Part shown: piece by piece, positions 49,807-57,264 of the stretch
Layout of the letters: every line of letters starts with the position of its first letter
Numbering within the stretch: position 1 is the stretch's first letter
Origin: a virus
Strand: one strand, 5' to 3'
Length of the DNA stretch: 64,000 bases
IMG/VR virus record: IMGVR_UViG_3300043436_004687
Span: 1-64,000 of that record
Made by a program: the position numbers and the translations under genes
The notes under the pieces: generated by a model
What the model saw: the letters and a program-made list of their open reading frames with translations, nothing else
What the model was told of the DNA's origin: nothing
The model's database searches: none

Positions 49807-49995
49807 TTAACACCAACGCATCATTTTATTACAATTAGGGCATTTTAAGTAATGATAAGTATCAGTACCCCCACCATAAGGTTCATTTTCCACTTTTTTG
49901 TCTACTTCATTCTCAAAATATTCTATTACTGCACCACAAGATGAATGAGTTCTTTGTTTAGCTTTTGATTTATCAATTTTTAAAACTTTTGCCAT
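49807..49995 (-). CDS. Small zinc-ribbon protein (62 aa)
   Basis: SCGAVIEYFEN in the middle and KCPNCNKMMRWC at the C-terminus give a likely Cys4 zinc ribbon. Basic start. First gene behind the box at 50019-50026 and 10 nt upstream of kptA. Function unknown. Confidence 0.7.
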   Translation of the reverse strand: MAKVLKIDKSKAKQRTHSSCGAVIEYFENEVDKKVENEPYGGGTDTYHYLKCPNCNKMMRWC

Positions 49996-50018
49996 AATAC
50001 TTTGTTTTTAATTTATTG

Positions 50019-50026
50019 CAAATATA
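50019..50026 (-). promoter_or_regulatory. -7 promoter box
   Basis: TATATTTG on the minus strand, 24 nt before the zinc-ribbon ATG at 49995. It likely drives zinc-ribbon, kptA and possibly the genes beyond. Confidence 0.6.
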
Positions 50027-50124
50027 AGATTTTATATGCAAACTTCCAAATTATATTTTATTTATCTGAACCATAAATTAAAAGTTTATTGCATCACCTT
50101 AATGCTTTAGGGTTAATTACACAC

Positions 50125-50150
50125 CAACCCCTTAGCCATTTAAGGGGTTG
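50125..50150 (-). terminator. Strong hairpin after tRNA-Pro
   Basis: A perfect 10-bp stem CAACCCCTTA/TAAGGGGTTG with a 6-nt loop. The T run is weak (GTGTGTAATT), so this may be a processing or stability hairpin at the 3' end of the tRNA transcript. Confidence 0.55.
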
Positions 50151-50208
50151 CTACCACTTCTTTATTTTTAATTTATTTATCATTTTATTTATTTTATTTG
50201 TTTTATTG

Positions 50209-50284
50209 TCGGGATAGCAGGGATCGAACCTGCGTGAATGTCCTACTCCCAAAGTAGGCGACTTACCAATTAGTCCATATCCCG
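50209..50284 (-). tRNA. tRNA-Pro (TGG)
   Basis: Acceptor CGGGATA/TATCCCG, anticodon stem CCTAC/GTAGG, loop TTTGGGA with anticodon TGG, T-arm GCAGG-TTCGATC-CCTGC. A complete cloverleaf. Confidence 0.93.
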
Positions 50285-50292
50285 TGTTATTG

Positions 50293-50375
50293 TGGTGAGA
50301 TGAGGACTCGAACCTCTCCATTTTAATGACTAGATTTACAGTCTAGCTGCCATATCCAAATGACTTTATCGCACC
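50293..50375 (-). tRNA. tRNA-Tyr (GTA)
   Basis: Acceptor GGTGCGA/TCTCACC with one mismatch, anticodon stem CTAGA/TCTAG, loop CTGTAAA with anticodon GTA, long variable arm as expected for tRNA-Tyr, T-arm GAGGTTCGAGTCCTC. Confidence 0.93.
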
Positions 50376-50390
50376 AATTTAATATAATAA

Positions 50391-50428
50391 AAAAAACCCA
50401 GTTTAGATTTTTAATTCTAACTGGGTTT
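50391..50428 (-). terminator. Intrinsic terminator upstream of tRNA-Tyr
   Basis: Stem AAACCCAGTTTAGA/TCTAACTGGGTTT (one bulge) with a T run on the minus strand. It lies between a 30-residue ORF and the tRNA pair. Confidence 0.75.
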
Positions 50429-50465
50429 ATATTTTGTGGTTATAATTAACCAAAACTTAATATAT

Positions 50466-50558
50466 TTATGTGAAAATTTTTCCCATACCCAGTTTACCAT
50501 AAGGTCTATAACCTTTAGGTGTTTGCTGTTTTTGTTGATATGTGAAATTTGTATTCAT
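50466..50558 (-). CDS. Small leader-like ORF (30 aa)
   Basis: ATG 50558, TAA 50466. It begins MNTNFTYQQKQQTPKGY and ends YGKLGMGKIFT. It lies between a strong promoter and a terminator and upstream of tRNA genes, like the ORFs at 61111 and 63671. Its C-terminal YGKLxM-x-F resembles the 61111 peptide (FGKLSMEFS). Confidence 0.45.
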   Translation of the reverse strand: MNTNFTYQQKQQTPKGYRPYGKLGMGKIFT

Positions 50559-50648
50559 AGTTTTTATTTTTAATAAAATTTAGCGTGGTTTATTCAAAAC
50601 TCAAGGTTTATTGTATTTAACTCACAAATTTATAATCTCCTAATTTTA

Positions 50649-50755
50649 TTGTTATTAATATATATATTGCAAATATAAGACAAAGTTTTATAATATACAA
50701 GCTTTTTTTAATTTATTTTTAAATTATTTTATAACTAATTGATAATCAAGTTAAT
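50649..50755 (-). repeat. Duplicated promoter module, copy A
   Basis: About 107 nt nearly identical to 61205-61312: a TATATTTG -7 box (50670-50677), a TTG about 20 nt further upstream (-33), and an AT-rich upstream part ending near the stop of the gene at 50751. It drives the leader ORF/tRNA-Tyr-Pro unit. Confidence 0.75.
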
Positions 50756-51110
50756 TAATTTTTCTTTTCCTTAAAATTTTTTCAGTAATTTTACCACCAT
50801 TTAAAATTTTCATCTTGGTGATTAATAAATTATTCAGATGTTGATATAAGGTGTCTTCTAATTCTAATTTTTCTTTTAATGAAATTAAACGATTTTTAGA
50901 TTCTAAATAGAGTAAATTAGATATGTGTTTTTTAAATTCACTATCTTCAACATTTTCCAATTTTTTAATAAGATTTGAATATGAAAAAATTAATTTAGAG
51001 ATTGGTTTAATTAAACTTTTATTTTCATTTAATTTATCCACAATATAAGGAAGCATAGAAAGAGTATTTCTATCTCCAAAGGTACCAGTTTCAATTAATT
51101 TAATTTTCAT
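50751..51110 (-). CDS. Hypothetical helical protein (119 aa)
   Basis: Starts MKIKLIETGTFGDRNTLSMLP, then long helices rich in Lys, Leu and Glu with a basic end (EKILRKRKIN). Situated between a tRNA-like gene and the tRNA promoter. Its end overlaps the duplicated promoter module. Not recognised. Confidence 0.6.
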   Translation of the reverse strand: MKIKLIETGTFGDRNTLSMLPYIVDKLNENKSLIKPISKLIFSYSNLIKKLENVEDSEFKKHISNLLYLESKNRLISLKEKLELEDTLYQHLNNLLITKMKILNGGKITEKILRKRKIN

Positions 51111-51126
51111 CTTAATATTATATTAG

Positions 51127-51196
51127 TATAGATTAAGGGATTCGAACCCTTGGTTATCAAAGTATTGGTTCAGCAAAACCACTCTGCCAAACCCAT
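51127..51196 (-). tRNA. Degenerate tRNA-like sequence (loop suggests TTG, Gln)
   Basis: Acceptor ATGGGTT/AATCTAT (with G-T pairs), D-like arm GCAGAGTGGTTTTGC and T-arm AAGGG-TTCGAAT-CCCTT are present. CTTTGAT resembles a Gln anticodon loop, but no anticodon stem can be formed around it. A decayed or unusual tRNA. Confidence 0.5.
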
Positions 51197-51910
51197 GTCC
51201 TTTACTTTGAATTTAATGCTTAATCAAAGTTTCTTATAACTCATTATATCTAGTTGATCAAACCAATAAAAAGTTAAGTTCAATTTTATATTTCAAGTCA
51301 AAATTGTAAAAACATAGAGTATTTTATAATAAAATACTAAATCAATTGTTATTTTAAGTTCACCAATAAAGAACTGCATTTAGCACCCTCTTGTCTTATA
51401 ATAGCACTTTCGACAATTTGTCAGCTAACAAGAGTAGGGTCAGTAGTTAATCAAGACATTTTATAATATGCTACCACGTATTTCTTTGGTTCACTTATTA
51501 ACTATTTTGCTGAGAACTTCTCATGGTTTATAGATACATATCTCATACATTATCATCCATGGATTACATTACTATAATCTTCTAATTAAAGTTGGTAGAT
51601 TTCAACTTATTTTAAATAAACACATCCATCAAGATTGGGAGAACTATACCCGAATTTTACTGGGACGATTTTACTCACTGACTACGGCAAATCCCAAATT
51701 TCTCATACTCCACAAACATAACACTTCTTGATAATGTTGTAATAAAACTCAGCTTACTTCTACCTTAGCTTTTGATAAGTAACTGATTCTCACAGTTTTT
51801 AATTTTAATTACTTGTTTGTCTTTCTATGTGCTTATTTTTAAATTAAAGGAGAAGAGGCTTTACAAACGCACTTTAAACTATTTTGTTACGTTCTCCTTT
51901 AATTTCTTTG
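51197..51910 (-). ncRNA. Candidate large structured RNA (about 700 nt)
   Basis: No ORF over 700 nt. It starts after the promoter at 51911-51918 with a perfect 14-bp hairpin (51841-51905, stem AAATTAAAGGAGAA). Further stems: CTCTTGT/ACAAGAG with inner GACAA/TTGTC, AAGTTG/CAACTT, GTATTTTA/TAAAATAC, GTTC/GAAC, GGGA/TCCC. It runs into a tRNA-like gene. Position and size recall the giant ornate RNAs (GOLLD, ROOL) of phages; identity is unproven. Confidence 0.55.
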
Positions 51911-51918
51911 CAAATATA
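51911..51918 (-). promoter_or_regulatory. -7 promoter box of the large RNA
   Basis: TATATTTG on the minus strand, directly before the 14-bp hairpin. There is no ORF start within 700 nt downstream, so the product is probably RNA. Confidence 0.6.
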
Positions 51919-51942
51919 AATTAAAAATTCAATACTTGCAAA

Positions 51943-52392
51943 TTATTTTTTAATTAATTTAAAACTTTCTAAAAGTCCCTTTTCTAAAGCCTCTTCATAA
52001 GTTTTGTATTCATTATTATCACCAAAACTATAAGTACCATCCTCAATGAAATCATTTAAAACATCTCTTTTATTAGGATCCCCCATATATTTTTCAGATA
52101 AATTAAATTTTAACGCTTGTACACACCAATTAGTCCCGTTTAAATAATGCTCTGCCCAAACTTTAATTTCAATATTGTGAACCTCTCTAAACCATTTCTG
52201 AAGGAAAGATTGAGTTGGTGCAGAAATGTATCCATCGTTCAAACCAGAACCCATAAACCCATAATTTGCATAATAACAATATTTACCAACATTGCTATAT
52301 AAAGAAGCTTCATGTCCATATCTTTGGATGATAGAGAACCCATAATTTTTAGCTAATTGAGCAACTTCAAAGCTTACTAATTGTTCTACCAT
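51943..52392 (-). CDS. Conserved phage protein with SAPTQSFLQKW motif
   Basis: 149 residues. Contains GYISAPTQSFLQKWFREVHNIEI (two blocks), a motif I recall from many phage proteins of unknown role, after an N-terminal YGFSIIQRYG segment. Ends with an acidic helical tail. No catalytic motif. Confidence 0.7.
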   Translation of the reverse strand: MVEQLVSFEVAQLAKNYGFSIIQRYGHEASLYSNVGKYCYYANYGFMGSGLNDGYISAPTQSFLQKWFREVHNIEIKVWAEHYLNGTNWCVQALKFNLSEKYMGDPNKRDVLNDFIEDGTYSFGDNNEYKTYEEALEKGLLESFKLIKK

Positions 52393-52395
52393 AAA

Positions 52396-52653
52396 TTATA
52401 AAAAATTTAAAAATAAAAATTTCCCAATATAAAACCAAGATATTGCACAAAAAGCAAATACAAATGGTTCAGCGGCATTAAATAATTTTTCCAATTTTGC
52501 TTCTAACTCTGGATTAATAAAATTATCCTTATCTGCCATTGCTAAATCTTCAATATTTGAATTTATAAGTATTAATATAGTTATAATAATCCAAAATATA
52601 AACATAATTGGTTTAATAGGAAGAATGAATATGTTAAAAACCAACTGTTTCAT
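52396..52653 (-). CDS. Membrane protein (85 aa)
   Basis: Two hydrophobic helices (IFILPIKPIMFIFWIIITIL and FVFAFCAISWFYIGKFLFL) linked by an acidic loop. Its ATG overlaps the stop of the outer-membrane-like gene upstream by 1 nt. Function unknown. Confidence 0.6.
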   Translation of the reverse strand: MKQLVFNIFILPIKPIMFIFWIIITILILINSNIEDLAMADKDNFINPELEAKLEKLFNAAEPFVFAFCAISWFYIGKFLFLNFL

Positions 52654-53303
52654 TAGAAACCAATAGTAACATTAGGTGTAATGTAATCTATCCCGTCCCA
52701 ATTTGTATAACAAACGCCATAAGTAATTTTACCCACCGAATAACTAATTCCAGAACCATATTCAATGAAACCATTACCAACTTGGTTGTTAAAATAACTA
52801 CCAGCACCAAATATAATATTAGCATTAACAGCACCCAGAGGGAATGATGGGACTACTTTTACTTCCCAGTAGTAATTACCTATAGAGTCAGATGTATATA
52901 TTTTATCACCATTTTTATAATCATAAGGACATGCTGTGGTTTCATCCAGTACTTGTTCATAATTACCAGAAAAATATTTTCTACTACCTAAACCTCTAAG
53001 ATTTCCACGCCCTAAAACAAAACCTAATGATAGGTTATCACGAGAAACACCAAATTCTAAACTAGGGTATGCAGCATCTCTAAATTCATATGAATTTGAG
53101 TTGTCACCATAATCATTACCATTTGAAATCGATAAATTTAAAGCAACATATTTAGACCATTTTGGTTTGTCTGTTTTAACAGAATCCACTGAAGTAGAAT
53201 CAACATTTACGGAAACCGCTTTTGTGTGATGTACACCAGCATGTCTTTTTTGACTAAAAGAAAGAATAGTAAATAATAATGTAATAAATAATAATTTTTT
53301 CAT
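52653..53303 (-). CDS. Exported beta-barrel-like protein
   Basis: 216 residues with a Sec signal (MKKLLFITLLFTILSFSQ). The mature part alternates strands with aromatic girdles and ends NVTIGF, typical of small outer-membrane barrels ending in Phe. Segments LSLGFVLGRGNLRGLG and NIIFGAGSYFNNQVGNGF fit barrel strands. A host-surface change by the phage is plausible. Promoter at 53335-53342. Confidence 0.6.
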   Translation of the reverse strand: MKKLLFITLLFTILSFSQKRHAGVHHTKAVSVNVDSTSVDSVKTDKPKWSKYVALNLSISNGNDYGDNSNSYEFRDAAYPSLEFGVSRDNLSLGFVLGRGNLRGLGSRKYFSGNYEQVLDETTACPYDYKNGDKIYTSDSIGNYYWEVKVVPSFPLGAVNANIIFGAGSYFNNQVGNGFIEYGSGISYSVGKITYGVCYTNWDGIDYITPNVTIGF

Positions 53304-53334
53304 AATTTTATATTTTTAGTTAATAATTAAAGTA

Positions 53335-53342
53335 CAAAAATA
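53335..53342 (-). promoter_or_regulatory. -7 promoter box
   Basis: TATTTTTG on the minus strand, 32 nt before the ATG at 53303. Confidence 0.5.
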
Positions 53343-53380
53343 TAACAAAAATTTATACTTTCCAAATTTATTTTAAGATT

Positions 53381-53875
53381 TTAATAAATAAATTTATCTT
53401 TAAGTTTAAATGATTTACTATCATATGTAAAAGAACCATGTAATTCACCTGGAACACCATAACTATTAGACGCATTAAAATATATCGACATATAAAAATC
53501 TTTTTTGTCACCAAATTTTGGATAAATCGAAATTGATTTTGGGTTAAATGTTTCTGGGTTATTACATGAATATTTACATTCGATTAAAGCAGAATTAATA
53601 AGTGATTTTAATTTTCCACTATTTGGTAAAGTAGATAGTTCATTTTTTTGAATAGGAAGAATATCAATTGTAGTGCTATCCGAATCTTTATTATAATCTA
53701 ATTTAATTTTTTTATTTAAACCCCATAAAGTGTCTTTAGTTTTTTTAAAGTCTGAGACTATTTTCCAATCTTCTTTATGGAAATAACCTGAACATTCATA
53801 ATTTAATTCTGGTTGACAGCTTACAAAAGCCAATGTGCTCAATAGTAGTAGAGTTCCTAATAACAATTTTTTCAT
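53381..53875 (-). CDS. Lipoprotein (164 aa)
   Basis: Start placed at 53875 (MKKLLLGTLLLLSTLAFVSC, Cys at 20); the longer frame extends into the promoter. The mature part is beta-rich and contains CKYSCNNPETFNPK, similar to a segment in the lipoprotein at 36724. Signal almost identical to that of the gene at 53987. Confidence 0.7.
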   Translation of the reverse strand: MKKLLLGTLLLLSTLAFVSCQPELNYECSGYFHKEDWKIVSDFKKTKDTLWGLNKKIKLDYNKDSDSTTIDILPIQKNELSTLPNSGKLKSLINSALIECKYSCNNPETFNPKSISIYPKFGDKKDFYMSIYFNASNSYGVPGELHGSFTYDSKSFKLKDKFIY

Positions 53876-53899
53876 TTTTAATGTTTTTAAATTAGAGTA

Positions 53900-53921
53900 C
53901 AAATATATAACAAATATTTGT
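53900..53921 (-). promoter_or_regulatory. -7 box with adjacent palindrome
   Basis: TATATTTG (53900-53907) with the palindrome ACAAATATTTGT (53910-53921) just upstream, inside the -7/-33 spacer. A longer form of the palindrome is at 54932. A candidate operator shared by two lipoprotein/secreted-protein promoters. Confidence 0.45.
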
Positions 53922-53986
53922 ATTATCAAAATTTATTTTAAGATTTTAATAAAATTTCTTTTATTTCTTTGGTTTATAAATTACTA

Positions 53987-54424
53987 TTATTTTAACAATG
54001 TAATATTATTTTGAAGTACAATTGATAGTTTAATCGCATTTGCCTTAGAAATTAAGATATATGCACCATCTAAATCCTCAAGATAAATATTATTAGAGAA
54101 ATCGTATAGATTAATATTAAAACCATCCCCATGGTCTCTTATATTAGATTTAGGTGGGATTTTACTAAAAACTTTTAATTTATCAATTAACATTTGTAAA
54201 CCTTCTTTATTACCAATAAAAATAGTACCAACATCATAAATATAATTATATTTACCATTTTTAAATTGAAAAATGAAATATGTTGTTTCAACCCCATTTT
54301 CAACATCTTTTTGTATCTTCCAATTATATTCCACACCTTTTGCTAGTGTTGTTGTAATTATTTGTTGACTAAATGTTGTAAATGCGCTCAATAATAGTAG
54401 AGTTCCTAATAATAATTTTTTCAT
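53987..54424 (-). CDS. Exported protein (145 aa)
   Basis: Sec signal MKKLLLGTLLLLSAFTTFSQ with probable signal-peptidase I cleavage after Ser/Gln. The signal is nearly identical to that at 53381, evidence of a duplicated 5' end. Mature part beta-rich (YFIFQFKNGKYNYIYDVGT). Function unknown. Confidence 0.65.
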   Translation of the reverse strand: MKKLLLGTLLLLSAFTTFSQQIITTTLAKGVEYNWKIQKDVENGVETTYFIFQFKNGKYNYIYDVGTIFIGNKEGLQMLIDKLKVFSKIPPKSNIRDHGDGFNINLYDFSNNIYLEDLDGAYILISKANAIKLSIVLQNNITLLK

Positions 54425-54431
54425 TTTATTT

Positions 54432-54902
54432 TTATTTAGAAATTGCCATTATAATTGCAGCACCAACCCATAATCCAATTATTGAAAGAATTATTATACC
54501 TATTGTCTTCAATATTTTACCACCTTGTTTTTGTTCTGCTTCTCTTTTTGCACCCCTATCTTTAAAATCATCATTTGGATTTTGAATAATGTGACTAATA
54601 GCTTCAAAAATTGATTGTAATCTGCTATTAGATGCACTTATTTCACTAGGTTCATCGATAGCACCAATTTGTTTCTGAATTTCAACTGTTATTTTAGTTT
54701 TACCGCTATCACCTTCAATTACATCAATAATTATTCGATACATACCTGCAAATAACCCAGTTGTAAATTTGAATTGACCTAATAATTCATCATATGATTC
54801 TAACGTATATGATGGTTCATAATTGTTAAGTTTTTTAATTGCTAACACAACTTCAAAAATCGATTTAGATACTTGAATATCCCTTTTAATAATTTGATTC
54901 AT
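54432..54902 (-). CDS. Tail-anchored membrane protein (156 aa)
   Basis: Start placed at 54902 (MNQIIKRDIQVSKS). A soluble alpha/beta domain (about 1-115, VSKSIFEVVLAIKKL) is followed by a C-terminal hydrophobic helix (IIGIIILSIIGLWVGAAIIMAI). The longer frame would run through the promoter. Next to secreted-protein genes. Function unknown. Confidence 0.65.
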   Translation of the reverse strand: MNQIIKRDIQVSKSIFEVVLAIKKLNNYEPSYTLESYDELLGQFKFTTGLFAGMYRIIIDVIEGDSGKTKITVEIQKQIGAIDEPSEISASNSRLQSIFEAISHIIQNPNDDFKDRGAKREAEQKQGGKILKTIGIIILSIIGLWVGAAIIMAISK

Positions 54903-54926
54903 TTTATTTATTTTTAAATTAGAATA

Positions 54927-54953
54927 CAAAGATAATACAAATATTTGTATTAT
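54927..54953 (-). promoter_or_regulatory. -7 box with a 22-nt perfect palindrome
   Basis: TATCTTTG (54927-54934) and ATAATACAAAT-ATTTGTATTAT (54932-54953), a perfect palindrome between -7 and -33. A flanking stretch of about 50 nt (54937-54992) repeats 53909-53961 almost exactly. Confidence 0.5.
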
Positions 54954-55017
54954 CAAAATTTATTTTAAGATTTTAATAAAATTTCTTTTATTAAGTAAGT
55001 AATGTTTTTTAATTTTA

Positions 55018-55641
55018 CTATTTAATAAATTTCATTAATTCCTTTTTAATATTTTCATATTCTTCTTGAGTAATTACACCCAAGTCTAGTTTTATTTTTG
55101 TTTTCTGTAATTCAGCTAGTGCTTGGTCGCTTGTTATTGATGCTTTTGGGTTTATTAATTCCCCATATTGTAGTGCAAGGTCTAAATTTAAAACAGTAAT
55201 ATCCATTCCAGGATTATCAAATATAACCATTACACCTGCGTTTGTTGCTTTCTTTCCATTTTTGACAAACTTTATATCCTCAATTTCTACTTCACTTCCT
55301 TTAAACGCATCGGGTAAATAAGTTATACCACTTAATATCGCACTTCCCATTCTGCCCAACATTAAATAACTAAAAATATTTACATTTTGGTTCGACGAAC
55401 CAAAAATTCCTGGTGTTTGTTGATTTGATGTATTAGTTCCACTTGGTTTCCCTAACAACATTTTATCACCAATTTGTAAAGTCGAACCATCTACAAAATT
55501 TAAATATTTAAATTTTGTAGAATTCGAAATTGATTTTACCCATTCTGTGTCATTTAATTTTGATATGAATAATGTATCGGCTAATTGGGCTGATGTTGAA
55601 ATACTAAACCCTAAAAAGAGTAATAAAATCGTTTTCTTCAT
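55018..55641 (-). CDS. Exported protein with C-terminal SHOCT motif
   Basis: 207 residues with a Sec signal (MKKTILLLFLGFSISTSAQ). The C-terminal 33 residues, ALAELQKTKIKLDLGVITQEEYE, match the short SHOCT oligomerisation module. The centre is beta-like. In the exported island; function unknown. Confidence 0.7.
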   Translation of the reverse strand: MKKTILLLFLGFSISTSAQLADTLFISKLNDTEWVKSISNSTKFKYLNFVDGSTLQIGDKMLLGKPSGTNTSNQQTPGIFGSSNQNVNIFSYLMLGRMGSAILSGITYLPDAFKGSEVEIEDIKFVKNGKKATNAGVMVIFDNPGMDITVLNLDLALQYGELINPKASITSDQALAELQKTKIKLDLGVITQEEYENIKKELMKFIK

Positions 55642-55698
55642 TTTATTTGTTTTTGATTAAGATAAGAAGTTAAATATTATATTTGAACCAATAGAATA

Positions 55699-55974
55699 TT
55701 AATATTCTATTGAGTTTCCTACAACTAGATTAACTGGTTGGAATAATACATTCATTCCATTAATTAAAGTAATTGTAACATTTTTAGTATTACCAGAACA
55801 GACATCTACCAATGTTAAATTTGTTTTTGTAATAGTTTGGTTGCTAGAACTAATACTAGTCACAGTTTCACCAATACTAGTTATCTTACCTATTAAACAA
55901 TCATTAGGCTCATTCTCACAACTTGTTAATGTTAGCATTAGCATTAACACTAATAATGTAATATTTTTTTTCAT
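55699..55974 (-). CDS. Small lipoprotein (91 aa)
   Basis: Signal MKKNITLLVLMLMLTLTSC with Cys at residue 19. The mature part has two Cys (CLIGK, DVCSG) and is Thr/Val/Ile-rich, a small beta domain. First gene after the box at 55998-56005. Unknown function. Confidence 0.7.
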   Translation of the reverse strand: MKKNITLLVLMLMLTLTSCENEPNDCLIGKITSIGETVTSISSSNQTITKTNLTLVDVCSGNTKNVTITLINGMNVLFQPVNLVVGNSIEY

Positions 55975-55997
55975 CCTTAATATTTTAAATTAGAGTA

Positions 55998-56005
55998 CAA
56001 ATATA
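55998..56005 (-). promoter_or_regulatory. -7 promoter box
   Basis: TATATTTG on the minus strand, 24 nt before the ATG at 55974. Confidence 0.55.
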
Positions 56006-56098
56006 CTATTTTATTTTTACATAACAAATAAAATACCAAAATTTATTCCGTTAAATAATACTAAACTAATGAAACCCAACCTATCTTCAATATTAATT

Positions 56099-56836
56099 TT
56101 ATATTTTTTCATCAATCTTTTTTTTTAAATCTTCTTTAATTTCATTTAATTGTTTTGATAATTCTTCAATAGTATCAATACTAGCATTATTATTTCTTTC
56201 TTTATCGGTGAAAAAATTAGAAACATATCCAACTAAAGCACCAAATAAACCGATTCCAGAAATCATAAGTAAAATAGAAACTATTCTACCACCCTCAGTA
56301 ATAGGAAATTTATCACCATAACCAACTGTTGTAATTGTACAAACAGCCCACCACATTGCATCGTATGCGTTTTTTATATTACATTCTGGTAAAACTTCAA
56401 ATTGCATTATTGAAATTGTTGCAAATGTGACTAATAACACCCCAAATACTAACATTGATTTAAACGCTGAATTTATGCTTTCTAGCACAAACTCTATTGT
56501 CGTTTTAACACATCTAATTGTCACACCAACAGTTAACCAAGATAACGAATAAAATGGTAAACAAAGAAATATATCAACCCAACTGATTTTTAAAAATTTT
56601 ATTTTGTTCTTAGATAAATAAAATCTATAACCAAAATCAGCTAAGAAAAAATAACAGACAACATGTAACATTTCATTCAACTTAGGACCAGATAATATTG
56701 TGTCAACTAATAAAATTAGCAAACATAATATTGAAAATGTAATCCTAACATAATGATATCGACCTTCAACAACCTCATCATTTAAATATTCTTTAAATGG
56801 GGATGTTAAATTTTCTTCTTTTCTTTGTACAAACAT
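56099..56836 (-). CDS. Voltage-gated-type K+ channel
   Basis: 245 residues. The selectivity filter TTVGYGD is at 169-175, preceded by the pore helix ([13 protein letters not shown]) and followed by an S6 helix ([25 protein letters not shown]). Four hydrophobic segments precede the pore. An Arg-spaced S4 is weak, so voltage sensing is uncertain. A coiled coil ([19 protein letters not shown]) ends the protein. The ATG overlaps the stop of the Ser-rich lipoprotein gene. It would change host membrane potential or K+ flow. Confidence 0.9.
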   Translation of the reverse strand: MFVQRKEENLTSPFKEYLNDEVVEGRYHYVRITFSILCLLILLVDTILSGPKLNEMLHVVCYFFLADFGYRFYLSKNKIKFLKISWVDIFLCLPFYSLSWLTVGVTIRCVKTTIEFVLESINSAFKSMLVFGVLLVTFATISIMQFEVLPECNIKNAYDAMWWAVCTITTVGYGDKFPITEGGRIVSILLMISGIGLFGALVGYVSNFFTDKERNNNASIDTIEELSKQLNEIKEDLKKKIDEKI

Positions 56837-57201
56837 TATCTTCTACTTGACGAACTTTTACTACTTGAACTACCAAAAGAGGATTTACTTCTATTAGAAG
56901 ATGAATTACTAGTTGTAGTATTTTTATTACCACCAAAACCAGTTGTTTTAGGTTTTGAGTTAGATGGTGTTGTTTTGGTAAATGATTTTTGACTTTTTGT
57001 TGGTTTTGAAATTTCCTTAGCTCTACTTGTTACTGCTGATGATACCTTATTAGAGTTAGGTGATTTGATATTACTTTTCACACTAGCTTTAGAATTTACA
57101 ACAATTTCAGGTTGATTAACTTGGATGTTTGAACTAGTTTGTTGACTATCTTTACAAGAAAATAGTGCGAATAACAAACTAAAAATTATTAATTTTTTCA
57201 T
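56836..57201 (-). CDS. Ser/Thr/Lys-rich lipoprotein
   Basis: 121 residues with a lipobox ([16 protein letters not shown]). The mature part is low-complexity, Ser/Thr/Lys-rich, ending [17 protein letters not shown]. The GFGGNK and FGSSSS segments resemble the 6722 lipoprotein. Translationally coupled to the K+ channel. Probably extended at the cell surface. Confidence 0.65.
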   Translation of the reverse strand: MKKLIIFSLLFALFSCKDSQQTSSNIQVNQPEIVVNSKASVKSNIKSPNSNKVSSAVTSRAKEISKPTKSQKSFTKTTPSNSKPKTTGFGGNKNTTTSNSSSNRSKSSFGSSSSKSSSSRR

Positions 57202-57231
57202 AATTTGTGTTTTTAATTGTTAATATTGAGG

Positions 57232-57239
57232 CAAATATA
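57232..57239 (-). promoter_or_regulatory. -7 promoter box
   Basis: TATATTTG on the minus strand, 31 nt before the ATG at 57201; starts the lipoprotein/K+ channel pair. Confidence 0.6.
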
Positions 57240-57264
57240 TAACAAATAATTTTAATAACCTAAT

